Source: Amblyomma americanum (lineage: Eukaryota > Arthropoda > Arachnida > Ixodida > Ixodidae). From it: 64,000 nt of DNA. The notes under the pieces were generated by a model, which had not been told where the DNA came from, ran no database searches, and saw nothing but the letters and a program-made list of their open reading frames with translations. The stretch lies in the NCBI RefSeq assembly GCF_052857255.1, contig NC_135505.1, forward strand, positions 58,250,149 through 58,314,148. The letters are read 5' to 3'. A program made the translations under genes and the position numbers. Below are positions 31,140 to 41,880 of the stretch, piece by piece. Position 1 is the stretch's first letter. Every line of letters begins with the position of its first letter.

Positions 31140-32385
31140 CTAAGGGTGTACAGCTTAAGTAACGCCCTTATCAGTTTCTGGAGTGTGAAAAACGTATATA
31201 TCACTGGCGCTTGGGTGCAACATATTGGGGCTAATTCGACCAGTTACGCGAACTGGAGGGGTTGCTTTGCCTGCAGGCGTTATGAAAGCACATGCATTTT
31301 GTCGCGTTGTAGGCAAAAATTGTAGGGCCACAACGCCGAGGACAACTGAGCTTTCGAAATCCTATATTGTGCTCTGAATATACACAAATTTCAATAAATA
31401 AGCTGACGCAATAACGGTTAATAAACTATGCTGGAAAATCTGTTGCTTAGCACTAATATTTAAGTGAAAAGCTGTAGCCGCGGTGGCGTTGCTGCCAGTG
31501 TTGGACGCCTACAAAGCGGCAACAGCTTCCAAGAGCCAGCCGAGACTCCCTGCCTTCTTCGCACAGGATGAAATCAGTGCGCTAGGCTTAAACGCCGATC
31601 ATGAATCATCGTTACACAGAAGAAGCGCACCTGCAACTCTACAACTTTATCGATAGATTCAACACGGCATTGACAGGTATCCACACAATTTTCATGCCCA
31701 GGCGAATAGGCGAACTTTGCGGACTCAGTCACTCTTGACTCAACCCACATTCTTTTGGGCAGCATTCTACAGGAACGTCTTCAATGAAGCCAGCCGGCAG
31801 CGGTGTCGGCGAGCCTACTTCAGATCAGCCAATAGCAGCTGCAGAGCAAAGTGCAATGTTTCCTCCTGCTCGCCCCGTTGGTCTTATCCCCCCGAATACT
31901 CGCTTTCGTGAGTAGAGAGCAGGGGTGGAAGGAAAGGGGGAGGGGGTGCCTCGAAACGAAGGCACGAACCCATGCGAGCATCCCGCGGGGAGAGAACGGG
32001 GTCGGGGCTGACAACGGAATGTGCGGCATACGCAGGCGCTGGGAAAGCAGATATCGAGACTCGTCTGGCCGAAACCCCAACTGCAAGTAAATTATGGCGA
32101 AAGCAGTGTCGAGGTGTCGCTTACTGCGACGTCCGTCCCTTTTCTTTCACGGCACGACGAGCGCGCTTTTATTGAACAAAACTTCCGGTGTGTACGAATC
32201 CCCTTTAAGAGCCTTTCACTGTAAAATCTAACTATTCGATATTAGCTTAGCAGCACACTAGCTACCACGTCTTAGCTTCATCCTGACGCGTTACACCGCT
32301 GAGAATGCTACGCCGCAAAAAGCGCTTTTTTAACTCAAAAAGCAAATTTTTTTTTAATTTCAGAATACATTAGTGAACACCCGGT
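31140..32385 (+). repeat. Diverged interspersed repeat, copy B
   Basis: Begins near AAGGGTGTACAGC (31141) and ends near GAACACCCGGT (32373-32383), which are loosely inverted termini. Its 31324-31475 part aligns with 499-665 of copy A. Contains GC-richer middle (31900-32170) with no convincing protein. A non-autonomous DNA element is possible. Confidence 0.4.
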
Positions 32386-35300
32386 ATGCTTGTTGCGTGT
32401 TGCAATGCCTATGGTGCCAACATGAACAATTCTCTCTATTGTACCGCAGCAGACACTTTTTATTCGCAACGTACACCCCAGCAAAGACGACCGCCTTGTT
32501 CTTCATGCACCAATAATCAGTGCCTGTTTTAATATGCACTTCTGTGTTTGTAACATGCGCTCAACTTTAAATAAGTGGTCACTTGATGTAGTGCAAACCT
32601 CCTCAAAATATTTCGATATCTTGATGCATATAACATCGCTGACACCTGTATCCCTTTATATATACTTTGAAGAAAGTACAGATTTTTTATTTGTCTATGA
32701 TGTCGGCGTTCTTTAGGAATGTTCAATATAATAGATGGCCTCCTACAAGTGAGAAAAGCAGTGCTTTTGGCTATTTAAAAGAAGTAAAGGACGGCGTGGT
32801 ATTCGCTATCAGTATAGGAAAGGTGCAGAGCCATCTCACATTCTTTACATGCTTCAACTACCCCATATAGAAATGGAGGAAAGAAGCAACAATAAAAGGG
32901 GAAGAAAAAGGCGGGCCGCAAAGGAGAGCTCCAGATTCATATTTTGAACTCTTTGGATCCTTCACCTTTCACTGGGATCGCGCAGCTTACGAGCGTGTTT
33001 CAAATTTTGGCTCCACCGAAACAGGGCTGCCTTACCAAAAATGAAAACAGGAATTTCGGTGCAAATTTTCTCTGGCGCTACGATTTCTGATGCGAAGGAA
33101 AAGGCCGGACGCCGGAAGAGGCGTTAACTGCAGACGGAAGCTCTCCTCATCGCTCTATTTGTTCTGATTAGATGTGAATGTTATTTAAGTTCTGCTACTA
33201 AAGAAAACTCTACTTAACGAGCTCAAACTGGCTCATCGGTTTGAGCGATGCTTGGCCTTGAAGGTGACATAGGAAAAACAATAAATGAATAAAATGAATA
33301 TCGTTGCTAATGGCATTCAAACCCATCGCCCCGGACAGATCAGCTTCGCTGGCCACTGCACGAGAGCACTAGGCCAATGATCACCCCACGTGTTAGGCTG
33401 CAACACACTCTGGCACCGTGCATTGCTTACAGGCTTCTTCATCATGATGCTAATGCTACTATCACAACAATATTCGCTCTTTGAGCTATGTGGCGCTAGT
33501 GACAGAGCGGTGTGCGCTGCATGCGTTGGCGTGGACAACGATGTGGCAGAAACACCGCACTGTAGCAATACGCGTTAGCGTTGACAACATTGCTGCAGAC
33601 ATGCGGTGCCGGAGCATAGGCCGCCGGCGTGCATTAGGTAAATTGGCAATGACCACGAAAAAGTTGAAAGCACGCATAACTGGCTCACTGGGCCAGAGGA
33701 CACCTCATTCCCACGTTCAGGTACGTGGCGGTGGTGCCCACTTGCAAAAAAAAAAACAGCTTCCGCAATAACTTTCCTGCTTTGCAAGGCTAAACTGGCA
33801 GCGATTTTTTTTCCGCTGGAAATCTGTAGGCGCCGCAGAAGCGGTAAAGGTAATACAGAGAGAAGTAGAAACGATCGTTCATCGCAGTAGGCTCCGCGCA
33901 CACTCGCGCTCTTGTTATTCTTTATTAATTGAAAATCAAGCAAGTGGTGACGCACTTTTCTTCCAAAGAAAAGTGCTTTATGACGCAGTGACGCACAACT
34001 TCCGGGCAAATGGTCTCGCCCAAAAATTTTACTGCCGTGCGTTCTAGTACGTCCATATGTTTTGCCGAGGAAATGTTTCGGAGCGAAGTGTTTTCAATGG
34101 AACCAAAATGAGACGATAAAAAAAAGTGTTTTATATTCTCGACTGCTAGAGACAACTAATGTTGTCACTCCTGCGGGGTTGCCATGGTATATTGTTAGCC
34201 ACATCGATTGAGGCCTCAACGAAATTCACCACTGTGCACAAGGATTTGAATGCACTAATTGCTGCCACGCGCCGAACATTTTCGCAGGCCTACATGGCGT
34301 GACTCTGGTGACAGTTTTCTGGCCGCATTCGAAGCAGAACGAAGAGGGTACGCTTTCACCAGCTATGTTCTCTCTAAACGCTTTGAAAGTGTCGGCGCAG
34401 TACAATCATGGCAGTTTTTTTTAAGAGCGTATTTAAAGCACACGATTTTTTAGACATTTAGTTTTCCCTTAGGAGGCCTTAGAATTCTCACAAGGATACC
34501 AAACGCAAACGCAAAGTGCAGTATGATTGTGGAGACACGCGCCACAACTGGCTTGAAAGCCACAAATATTTCTAACACTATGGCGTCATAGCTTTAGCGA
34601 CAAGCAGTCAATATGAAACTAGGTGGAAGCATGTAATTTATGAGTTCTTTTCTCCAAGCTAGGGCGTTGTTTTTTTGCAATGTAGATCGACGCAAAGCGA
34701 AAAGTGGCATTGTTTTCAACAGTGCCGCGTGCGGTACACGGCACCAGCTCCCGTCCTGATCCATCAGGGCATTTTAGATGCTGCTGTTCTTCTCTTTGGT
34801 AAAGCACCGGGAGGACGTGCAGTGGAATCACCCATAAGTAATGAAAACAATTTATGCCCTGTTGGTAGATAGAGGATTCTAGACTTGGTCTTGTCCGACT
34901 ACTGGTGAGATGGCTTCGCAGTTTTGAAGAAACATGGTAGGCTTGTAAAGCGCCAGTAACCGCACCCGGATTTTCATCTCAGCTAAAGCACTGAGTGGTG
35001 ACAACAACAGTGAACGCTTATTGACACTTGCATTGTGTTAGCCCCTAAAGGATCTATTCAATATGCTCGACTTATTGCATTCAAGACGGCTGTTTAAGCT
35101 CAGCTTTTTGTGATCGCCACGCGTGTCGAATTTCCTCTCTTGTTGCAAGGATTTTGTTTATCACCTCGATCCTACAGAAGTACACTCACACCTATAAGGA
35201 AAATGCAGATTAATATTAGCGTATGACGTGTTATTGATCCACTACTAATTTACTCTTACGTATTCATGAAATTGTCTGGTGTAGATAGTGGAAGTTCAGA

Positions 35301-35482
35301 GAGCTATACATTGTCCTCGCTCATTCCGCCATCTAAGCGCAACCGACTCTGCACAAAGAATCAAATTGCCATAACGTGAAACACATTTCGAACTCAGTTG
35401 AAAACGGACGAAAGCTTCCGTTTGCGAAATTATTCCTTCAAAAAATTCATCCATTTTACGAACAGCAACTGATATTTTTAAA
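32386..35482. other. Unrecognised DNA upstream of the receptor gene
   Basis: No gene identified. 33480-33605 holds diverged short units (GCGTTGGCGTGGACAACG and GCGTTAGCGTTGACAACAT) related to the insert at 28895-29270. The last kilobase before 35483 is presumably the receptor's 5' flank; no clear TATA box or initiator was recognised. Confidence 0.4.
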
Positions 35483-37306
35483 ATGCTATTAAAAGCTATA
35501 TTTTTAATGCTGGTGACCGTTGGCCACTTGCCTATTCTGACACGAAGTGTAACATCTGACGAAAAACGTGAGCACGTAACAAGCGCTCTTCTCTCCCACG
35601 TCACGAGTTGGGACGACGTAGCAATCGTCACTTGCGATGGTCATTGGGATTTTTCGGACCTCATCTGGCTGCAGCGTCTTCCGTGGCGTCTGACATCATG
35701 GTCTTTGCCGAACCCTGGATTGCGTGAACTTTCGCTGCTCGTGGCTAAAAACACCTATGCCAGCACTAAAACAATCGTGCTCATAACAAGGATTACAAAG
35801 AATTCAACAGCATGCATAGCCGAAGCAGTGAAGAACAAAGTTCTTCTGTACTTGGTCGACTGGATATTAATTGAGGATTCTGCTCCCGGCAGGAACACTT
35901 TGAGCCAGTATGTAACAATGACGCCTGCCAGAAATTTCATTTGTCAACTGAATAATCACAGAGGAGAAATAAACATGCAGGCTGGGCATCGCTTTTCGAG
36001 AACCGTTCCTTCATTGTATTCCCGCGGATGCAATACCCTGTCTCTAGAAAGTGCACCTGGCTTGCATAAGCGTTCTCAGTTACGGAACAGCCTTATGCAG
36101 GTAGCGTGCCTCCAGATTTCGCAAGAAATAATAGATGACGATTTTCTGTTCTGCAACTCATGGCAAATGAAAGTTGTTCGGGATGCTGTCACCTTCTACA
36201 ATGTTACTGTAAATACGACCTTCTACTATGAGTTAGGAGCACTTATTAAGGCTACTCTTGATAGCAGCGTAGATGTTCATGCTAATTTAGATAAGATTGG
36301 AGAACCTTCTCTAAAACTTTTCACTGCTCCTGGTATAATCGATTACTTGCACGAAACGTTCTACGCAAAAGGGCAACGCTTTCCGCCTGTTCCAATCTTG
36401 GATATCTTAAGCGAAGCTAGGATGGGATTACTTCTTACTGCGGTTTCTCTCATACTCTGCTATCTCGTCTTGGTCCTTGCCGACTGTCCAAAACAAGATC
36501 TCCGGTCGCACACTGCTGCATATGATTTGTTCACGCTGCTTCTGTTGTCCTCCCGTGCTGCCCCTTCACCAATCCCTAGACCAGGGAAATGGGCCTTGGC
36601 GCTTGGAGTCATATATTGCTTTTGGCTCGTGAGTATCCCTTCAATTTTGAACTACTTCCAAAGCGAATTTACGTCGAGATTCACCATGCGAGTTTTTCCG
36701 GAAGTTCTTGATACTCTGTCAAAGCTAGAGGAAGCACTTGACGAAGAACTTGTCGCTCCTTGCGTTCCGCGAAAAAGTATGACGAGCACGACTTTCCAGG
36801 AAGATTTGGGTTGTAGCACCATTTATCGCAAGTTGAGCCTGGTATTCCGCAAGAACAACGCTAAAATGAACCTTGCTAAATTAGGTTGGATACCTTGTCT
36901 ATATTGTGCTCACAGTGTTGACCTCATCTGCGTAGGTCATGCGATGCCAGACTGGTTAGCTATAACCATGAGACGAGGGTTAGTCGAATCTCGGGAGTGG
37001 CTAAGCGTCGTCATGCTTACAGTCAAGATGAGGAAAAATTATCCCCATAAAAGGGCCTTGCACCAAATCATAAGAAACCTTAATGAAGCGTCTCTTGTAC
37101 GTCCACCAAACGAATTTTCTGAAAGTTCGCTTTCCACAAAACGTAGCCAGCGAGAACACGTAGAAGTGGAACCCCTGAAATTTTCAGACGTTTCGTGTGC
37201 CTTCTATATATATTTGGCGCTATTGATTTTGCCAACATTTGTTTTAATGTTAGAGATTCTAAATGACGAACTTTTTATGCAGCAGAATCTTGACAAGTAC
37301 TTTTGA
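35483..37306 (+). CDS. Divergent ionotropic receptor (IR)-like ion channel, intronless
   Basis: 607 codons without intron, from ATG 35483 to TGA 37304-37306. Residues 1-22 look like a signal peptide. About 25-310 form an extracellular region with N-glycosylation sites (NVT, NTT near 239-243) that should hold the first ligand-binding lobe. Membrane segments: M1 at about 315-332 (LLLTAVSLILCYLVLVLA), a short pore-like hydrophobic stretch at 348-356, M3 at about 370-390 starting WALALGVIYCFWLVS and followed by NYFQSEFTSRFT, which corresponds to the conserved SYTAxLtsxLt end of glutamate-receptor M3, and M4 at 574-593. This order (M1, pore, M3, second lobe, M4) is the iGluR/IR plan. IRs act as chemosensory cation channels in arthropods. 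Start and single-exon structure are inferred; ligand unknown. Confidence 0.75.
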   Translation: MLLKAIFLMLVTVGHLPILTRSVTSDEKREHVTSALLSHVTSWDDVAIVTCDGHWDFSDLIWLQRLPWRLTSWSLPNPGLRELSLLVAKNTYASTKTIVLITRITKNSTACIAEAVKNKVLLYLVDWILIEDSAPGRNTLSQYVTMTPARNFICQLNNHRGEINMQAGHRFSRTVPSLYSRGCNTLSLESAPGLHKRSQLRNSLMQVACLQISQEIIDDDFLFCNSWQMKVVRDAVTFYNVTVNTTFYYELGALIKATLDSSVDVHANLDKIGEPSLKLFTAPGIIDYLHETFYAKGQRFPPVPILDILSEARMGLLLTAVSLILCYLVLVLADCPKQDLRSHTAAYDLFTLLLLSSRAAPSPIPRPGKWALALGVIYCFWLVSIPSILNYFQSEFTSRFTMRVFPEVLDTLSKLEEALDEELVAPCVPRKSMTSTTFQEDLGCSTIYRKLSLVFRKNNAKMNLAKLGWIPCLYCAHSVDLICVGHAMPDWLAITMRRGLVESREWLSVVMLTVKMRKNYPHKRALHQIIRNLNEASLVRPPNEFSESSLSTKRSQREHVEVEPLKFSDVSCAFYIYLALLILPTFVLMLEILNDELFMQQNLDKYF

Positions 37307-38080
37307 ATTGGCAGTTGCCTGGAGCAGGGCATAATGGGAACTTTTACTTGCAGTTGTTTCTACTAGACACCAGGACTTTCGTCACAGTCAAGTTCAGTGC
37401 GCAATTATTTTAACGACAAATAGGATCACAATGCTCGAGCAGACTACTGTAGCTCTTTGTTGACTTTTTACTACGGCCCATTACAAACATGATGATTTTT
37501 TTTATTGTTCGCAGATTTTATTTTAAAAAGTGTGAGACATACGACGGTCCGGTCCGTAGCCCAGGACAGTATAGCAAGGCGGACATTACGTAACTTAAAT
37601 GAACAATAATTAACCAAATGAATAATTAAAATATTCAAAGAAGCTTGTTAGTTTTGATTTTAGGACGCAAGGTTAAATTATGAAATGGATGGCCGGTGAC
37701 GTGGAAGATGAGCTGTGTTTATAATTCTTAAATAGGCGATGTGTCTCGAAATATGGAACGCCAAAAATACGCACTTGAAAGCATGTTGAATTAGCTTTTT
37801 CGTATTGCTTGTATTTATAAATGTGGCGTATCTGTCACTTTTATTTTTATTTATTTATGCTATGAAGCGGAGTTCAGTCTGAGGGCTTCATTGTCGAAAC
37901 GCTGAGCCGTAAGCCCTTCTTTTCTGAGGCGTTGCTCCAACTACTTTTTGTCGTCGTCCTCTTCTGACAGGGGTCGCGTTGTCTGACGGCAGTGTTGTCC
38001 GTTACAATGTGTTTACTCGTACAGGCATTGCAAATAGGAGAGCAAAAAAAAGGTACAGAGAAGAATGTAAACAAAAAACT
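37307..38080. other. 3' flank of the receptor gene
   Basis: AT-rich. An ATTAAA variant poly(A) signal occurs near 37626 within AATAATTAAAATATTC; no AATAAA was seen closer. No second gene recognised. Confidence 0.35.
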
Positions 38081-38159
38081 GGTATATAAATGAATAATCT
38101 TGTGTGCACAATGTTGGCTAAGACAACAAAATGCTTTAGTGCAGAACAAAACTCTCAGA

Positions 38160-38340
38160 GTGCTTACAACGTAGCAAAACGTTGCGAAAGTCATGCGAGT
38201 AATTTGGCGTCGGAAAATCTTAGTCTGCGGGTTCGGATGCCAGCGCCGGCTTGTGGTCGCTTTTTATTAAACTCACATTGAAGAAAAGAAGCATCAAAAC
38301 ATCCCCACATGCTCCCTGGTTTCTTTGACAGTTGGCTTCC
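38160..38340 (+). repeat. Possible SINE relic
   Basis: GCGGGTTCGGATGCCAG near 38228-38244 is B-box-like with mismatches and lies upstream of a CTTTTTATTAAACTC stretch and a CTTTGACAGTTGGCTTC motif. The tRNA side is not recognisable. Weak. Confidence 0.25.
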
Positions 38341-40800
38341 ATCATATATGTCTTATAAACCACCTCTTTCCTTTCCGTTGTCTGCTGAACAAGCACTATA
38401 CATACCGTTCATAGATTACGTAGAAGCATTAGAATCATTCCAAACCTGAGCACGCATGCTGGAACTGCGGAATCAGACAGGAGAAGAGACTTATGTAAAA
38501 ATGCCGGTAGATATATATATAACAGTTGCATAGCCATCATAGTCCTCCGCAAAACCTGCATTAAATCCCAAAAACGCAGGGTGTCGAGCAGGGGGACAAT
38601 ATCCCGCCAATGCTCTTCGCCGCCACTGTACAGGATTTATTTAGATGCCCGGATTCGCAACAGTTTGTGAAAAGCGTTTGTAGAAAATACTTTAGTAATC
38701 GACGATTCGGTGACGACATTGCCTCGCTGAGGCACTCAGAAGGTTTGCAAAGCATGATGAATGACACATTCACATTGACTAAAGGGAACATGTACGTGTA
38801 ATCTTGATTGGCTTTTCTCGCGGTAGTATATTCGATGAATTGAAACTGCTCCAGCAGTACCTGTTATTTCCAAATCCAACATTTCTATGCTGTGTATTCT
38901 ATTAGTGATGTGCTTTTCTGCTTACAGAGTATTACTTGTGTGGAAACGGTTACTACCTGTTATTTCAATTCTGAGGCGTTTTATTCTTTCCGAGTGCCCT
39001 GTTTTGTTTTTATGAATAGTTTATGGCCGAACAAAGCTAGTGCAAATTTGACTCTTATTTGCCTGCATATATTCCTTAAAAATATTGTGCTTAAATACAA
39101 TAAAATAAATATCATATTCCTGCGCTCTTTTGTCGGTGGAAGGATTTCTAAAATGAGAGGCATATGTATGGTTGATTGTGGACTGGAAACGCGTCCAAGA
39201 CCACGCTTTTGTGTTTTAAAACTAGACTGCTTATTGGTGCGTTGCTCGTACCATGATGCATTTCTGTTCTATGCTTTGTGTGGCGCTCAAGAAATTGTCC
39301 AACGACCAAACGGCAGCTTATGGTCCAACGTAACATAAAGCGAATCGTTTTGAGATGAATTGACTGCGTTGACGAGTTTACCACATCAGAGATCTCGTCA
39401 CATGTCAAACAGGAGCTGTGCTTTGCATTTGAACACCAGACGATATTTCGTGTTGTTTTATGTTGAACTGTATTGTGAAATCTATGTTATTTGATACATG
39501 TTTTCTGTACGTCATTCTCTCATCCACACCTGTTCGATTGTCTTCACCACTCAATCCCTTCCGAACAAGGCCGATTTAAAATTCAATGTTATAAAAATGC
39601 ATTACTGGCACCAAGATTACCACCAGCGCTGTATGCTTGTACACTGTGGCTGAGAATATAAGGGATGTAGGTAGGTAGAACAAACTTCATTTACCGGAAG
39701 TGTTGAAGAAATAAATCTTGCCTCCGCTCTGGAAGAGCCCTTGCTCTGAATAAGTAAAAATAAATAAATTCAAATAAAGCGAACGGTTAAAACTAGAATT
39801 TGCGTGTTAGAGCTAAAATAAATGACAAGATGAAGATTTTTAAAAAGGAGCGTTCCGCGAAATGATATCTTAGAAGAAGTGAAAAACAGTCAATATAGCC
39901 AATATAGAAAAATTTCCAACTACTAGATTTGGGTTGTGTAAAATTATAGTTCGCAACTGTAAAGTCGTAGCAGCAGGCAAAAGCTTAACCACCTCTTATC
40001 TGCGGTTAACACTCTTTGGACTAAACAGATCAAGTGGAAGCATGAATACCAATTGCTGTCAAGAGCAGCCTCATATTACAGCGCCAAAGGAGGGAGCCAC
40101 AGGGCTCATAATGGCCATCATGCATGTCATGCTGGTTATGAGCAACTGCTCTTGTTGTCTGCGTGACGAACTTCACTAAGAGCTGGTTTTCTGCGAGCAG
40201 CTTTTTGGTGTGACGAGAAGGTTTCTTTTTATTTTGTTTCCTTCCTTGATGGGAGATGCCCTCTTTTCTTCTGCACAGCTTTTCTAACGTTACTACCATA
40301 TTGCCATAATGATCCGGAGACTGCGTACAGCCCTACAGTTAAGTTTTTGAAGCAGACGCAATCATAACGCATGCTATCATTGCGAGTTGCAAGCCTTATA
40401 GCGAGTCTTGATATGTGTGCTGAAAGAGCAATCCGATGTTTGCTGCGCCGGTAGAAGCGTTGTTTGTTGAGGTTATTTTATTTTTTGAATCAGGAGTATT
40501 CTGTGAAGTGAAAACAACATTGCATTCAACAGACTTGACGCAAACAAGTTATGCTGCTCACATCATATGGCTTTAAGAGGTGGCAACTAGGAGTGACGCA
40601 CACGCTTCACTAAGACGCACAACCGTAGAACTCCACACAAACAACCGGCTACTACGACTATTGTATAAGCCGGCATGGCAGAGATTTATTCCTTACTGCC
40701 GATGAGCACAATACCAGCGAGAGCGGATTTATCAAGTGTGTTCGGACAGTGGCGTGGGTCGACATCACCCATCGCATGGTGACTACGGCTATAGTCTATG
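38341..40800. other. Unrecognised AT-rich DNA
   Basis: No gene recognised. A 148-codon plus frame at 38892-39338 has no start context, domain or codon bias that I can support. Several AATAAA hexamers (around 39710-39780) fit base composition. Confidence 0.45.
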
Positions 40801-40809
40801 GTCAGCAAT

Positions 40810-41880
40810 GTGTGCACTGTGGAAGTAGAACTTAGAGCGCTCCTAAAAGTAGCGCATTAGGCCCTGATAGCATTTCTGCAGTTCGACTCCAGGTACAGAC
40901 TCTACCTCTTCACCGATTCGTCTCACGCATAGGAAGCGTACAGGCAGGTGAGCGCAAATCCGTCAACATATAGTACCATAGTTCATGATATATTAGCAAC
41001 ATTTGCAGAACTAAATCTAAAAGGTAACAATAAAGTGACGATTTGCTTGGTGCCTGCACACGCAGGCATCGAAGTGATGAGTCGGTTAACAAAAATTACA
41101 TAAAGCGCACTTAGGACAACAGACAAGGGAGACCAAACAACACAAGCGCTTGTGTTGTTTGGTCTCCCTTGTCTGTTGTCCTAAGTGCGCTTTATATAAT
41201 TTTTGAAAATGAAAAACCAACTAGCTCAGATGTCAATTCTGCTTCAGTCGGTTAACAGTTTGGCCCGTGCAGGAGCACACAAGATAACATTCACGCCGCA
41301 CGTTCTTACCGCCTTAGCGGGCATGCACACCTGCCCTTGGACCATTCTGCTATCAAATAAATTTCGAATTAGTGACGCCGCAAGGTCCTTCAGCGCCTCC
41401 GCGTAGAGAAGAGAAGAATGCCCCGAGAAGCCGGTGCGCCCTGTTCCTCCTATGCCAGAGGAGCTGCCTAGGGCCACGCACACTCCAGTTCGTCACCCCG
41501 CAACCCACACTGCGCTAACCTTGTAATTAAGACACAAGTTTTACAAGCATGACCAAGAGGAAGGGATGTGTCATCGCTGTCGAAGTCCAGTGAGCGCTGT
41601 CCACATCTTCTGAGGATGTCCTGAGTATACGGAGCTTTGTAGAAGAATCCTCGCAGAACTTCCCACTGCTTTCCGCCCTGCCACGTACAGCGACTGCGTC
41701 CCTCCAGTGCCCCACAACAGCACTTCCGTCACTCTACTCTGGCCGAAGCTCGAGGAATTTATGGTAGCGGGCCCTAGCACCAAGCAGTCGACGACGTCCG
41801 AATCAGCACCCCCGTCGACGGCCGTGAAAAATGTGGGGCCACATGCACGCACAAATGCCTCGACAATGTACATGTAGAGG
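40810..41880 (+). pseudogene. I-type LINE RNase H and C-terminal remnant
   Basis: Plus strand reads VEVELRALLKVAH, a stop, ALIAFLQFDSRYRLYLFTDSSHA, a stop, EAYRQVSANPSTYS, NKVTICLVPAHAGIE, and after the palindromic insert SVNSLARAGAHKI. TDS and PAHAGI-x-ES are the catalytic and final motifs of the RNase H domain of I/R1-type LINEs. Further on, CHRCRSPVSAVHIF-x-GCPEY (about 41570-41630) is the C-terminal Cys/His knuckle. Two in-frame stops and frameshifts make it a relic. It encodes no functional enzyme. Confidence 0.7.
41092..41245. mobile_element. 154-bp palindromic insert with 12-bp target duplication
   Basis: Bounded by AGTCGGTTAACA at 41080-41091 and 41246-41257. Removing it joins the two halves of the LINE RNase H. 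Its core is a perfect 94-bp palindrome, 41101-41194 (47-bp arms, no spacer, centre between 41147 and 41148), extended to 57-bp arms with one mismatch (41091-41204). The arm pattern GCGCAC...AGG-AC...CAAACAACACAAGCGC resembles the PLE-1 terminal block at 12655-12700. The 41-bp remainder ends ATTCTGCTTC. A tail-to-tail pair of PLE ends or a PLE-mobilised short element is the suggested origin. Confidence 0.7.

Noticed and set aside
38892..39338. 148-codon plus-strand protein
   Set aside because: AT-rich, Cys/Phe-rich composition without domain, start context or poly(A) support.
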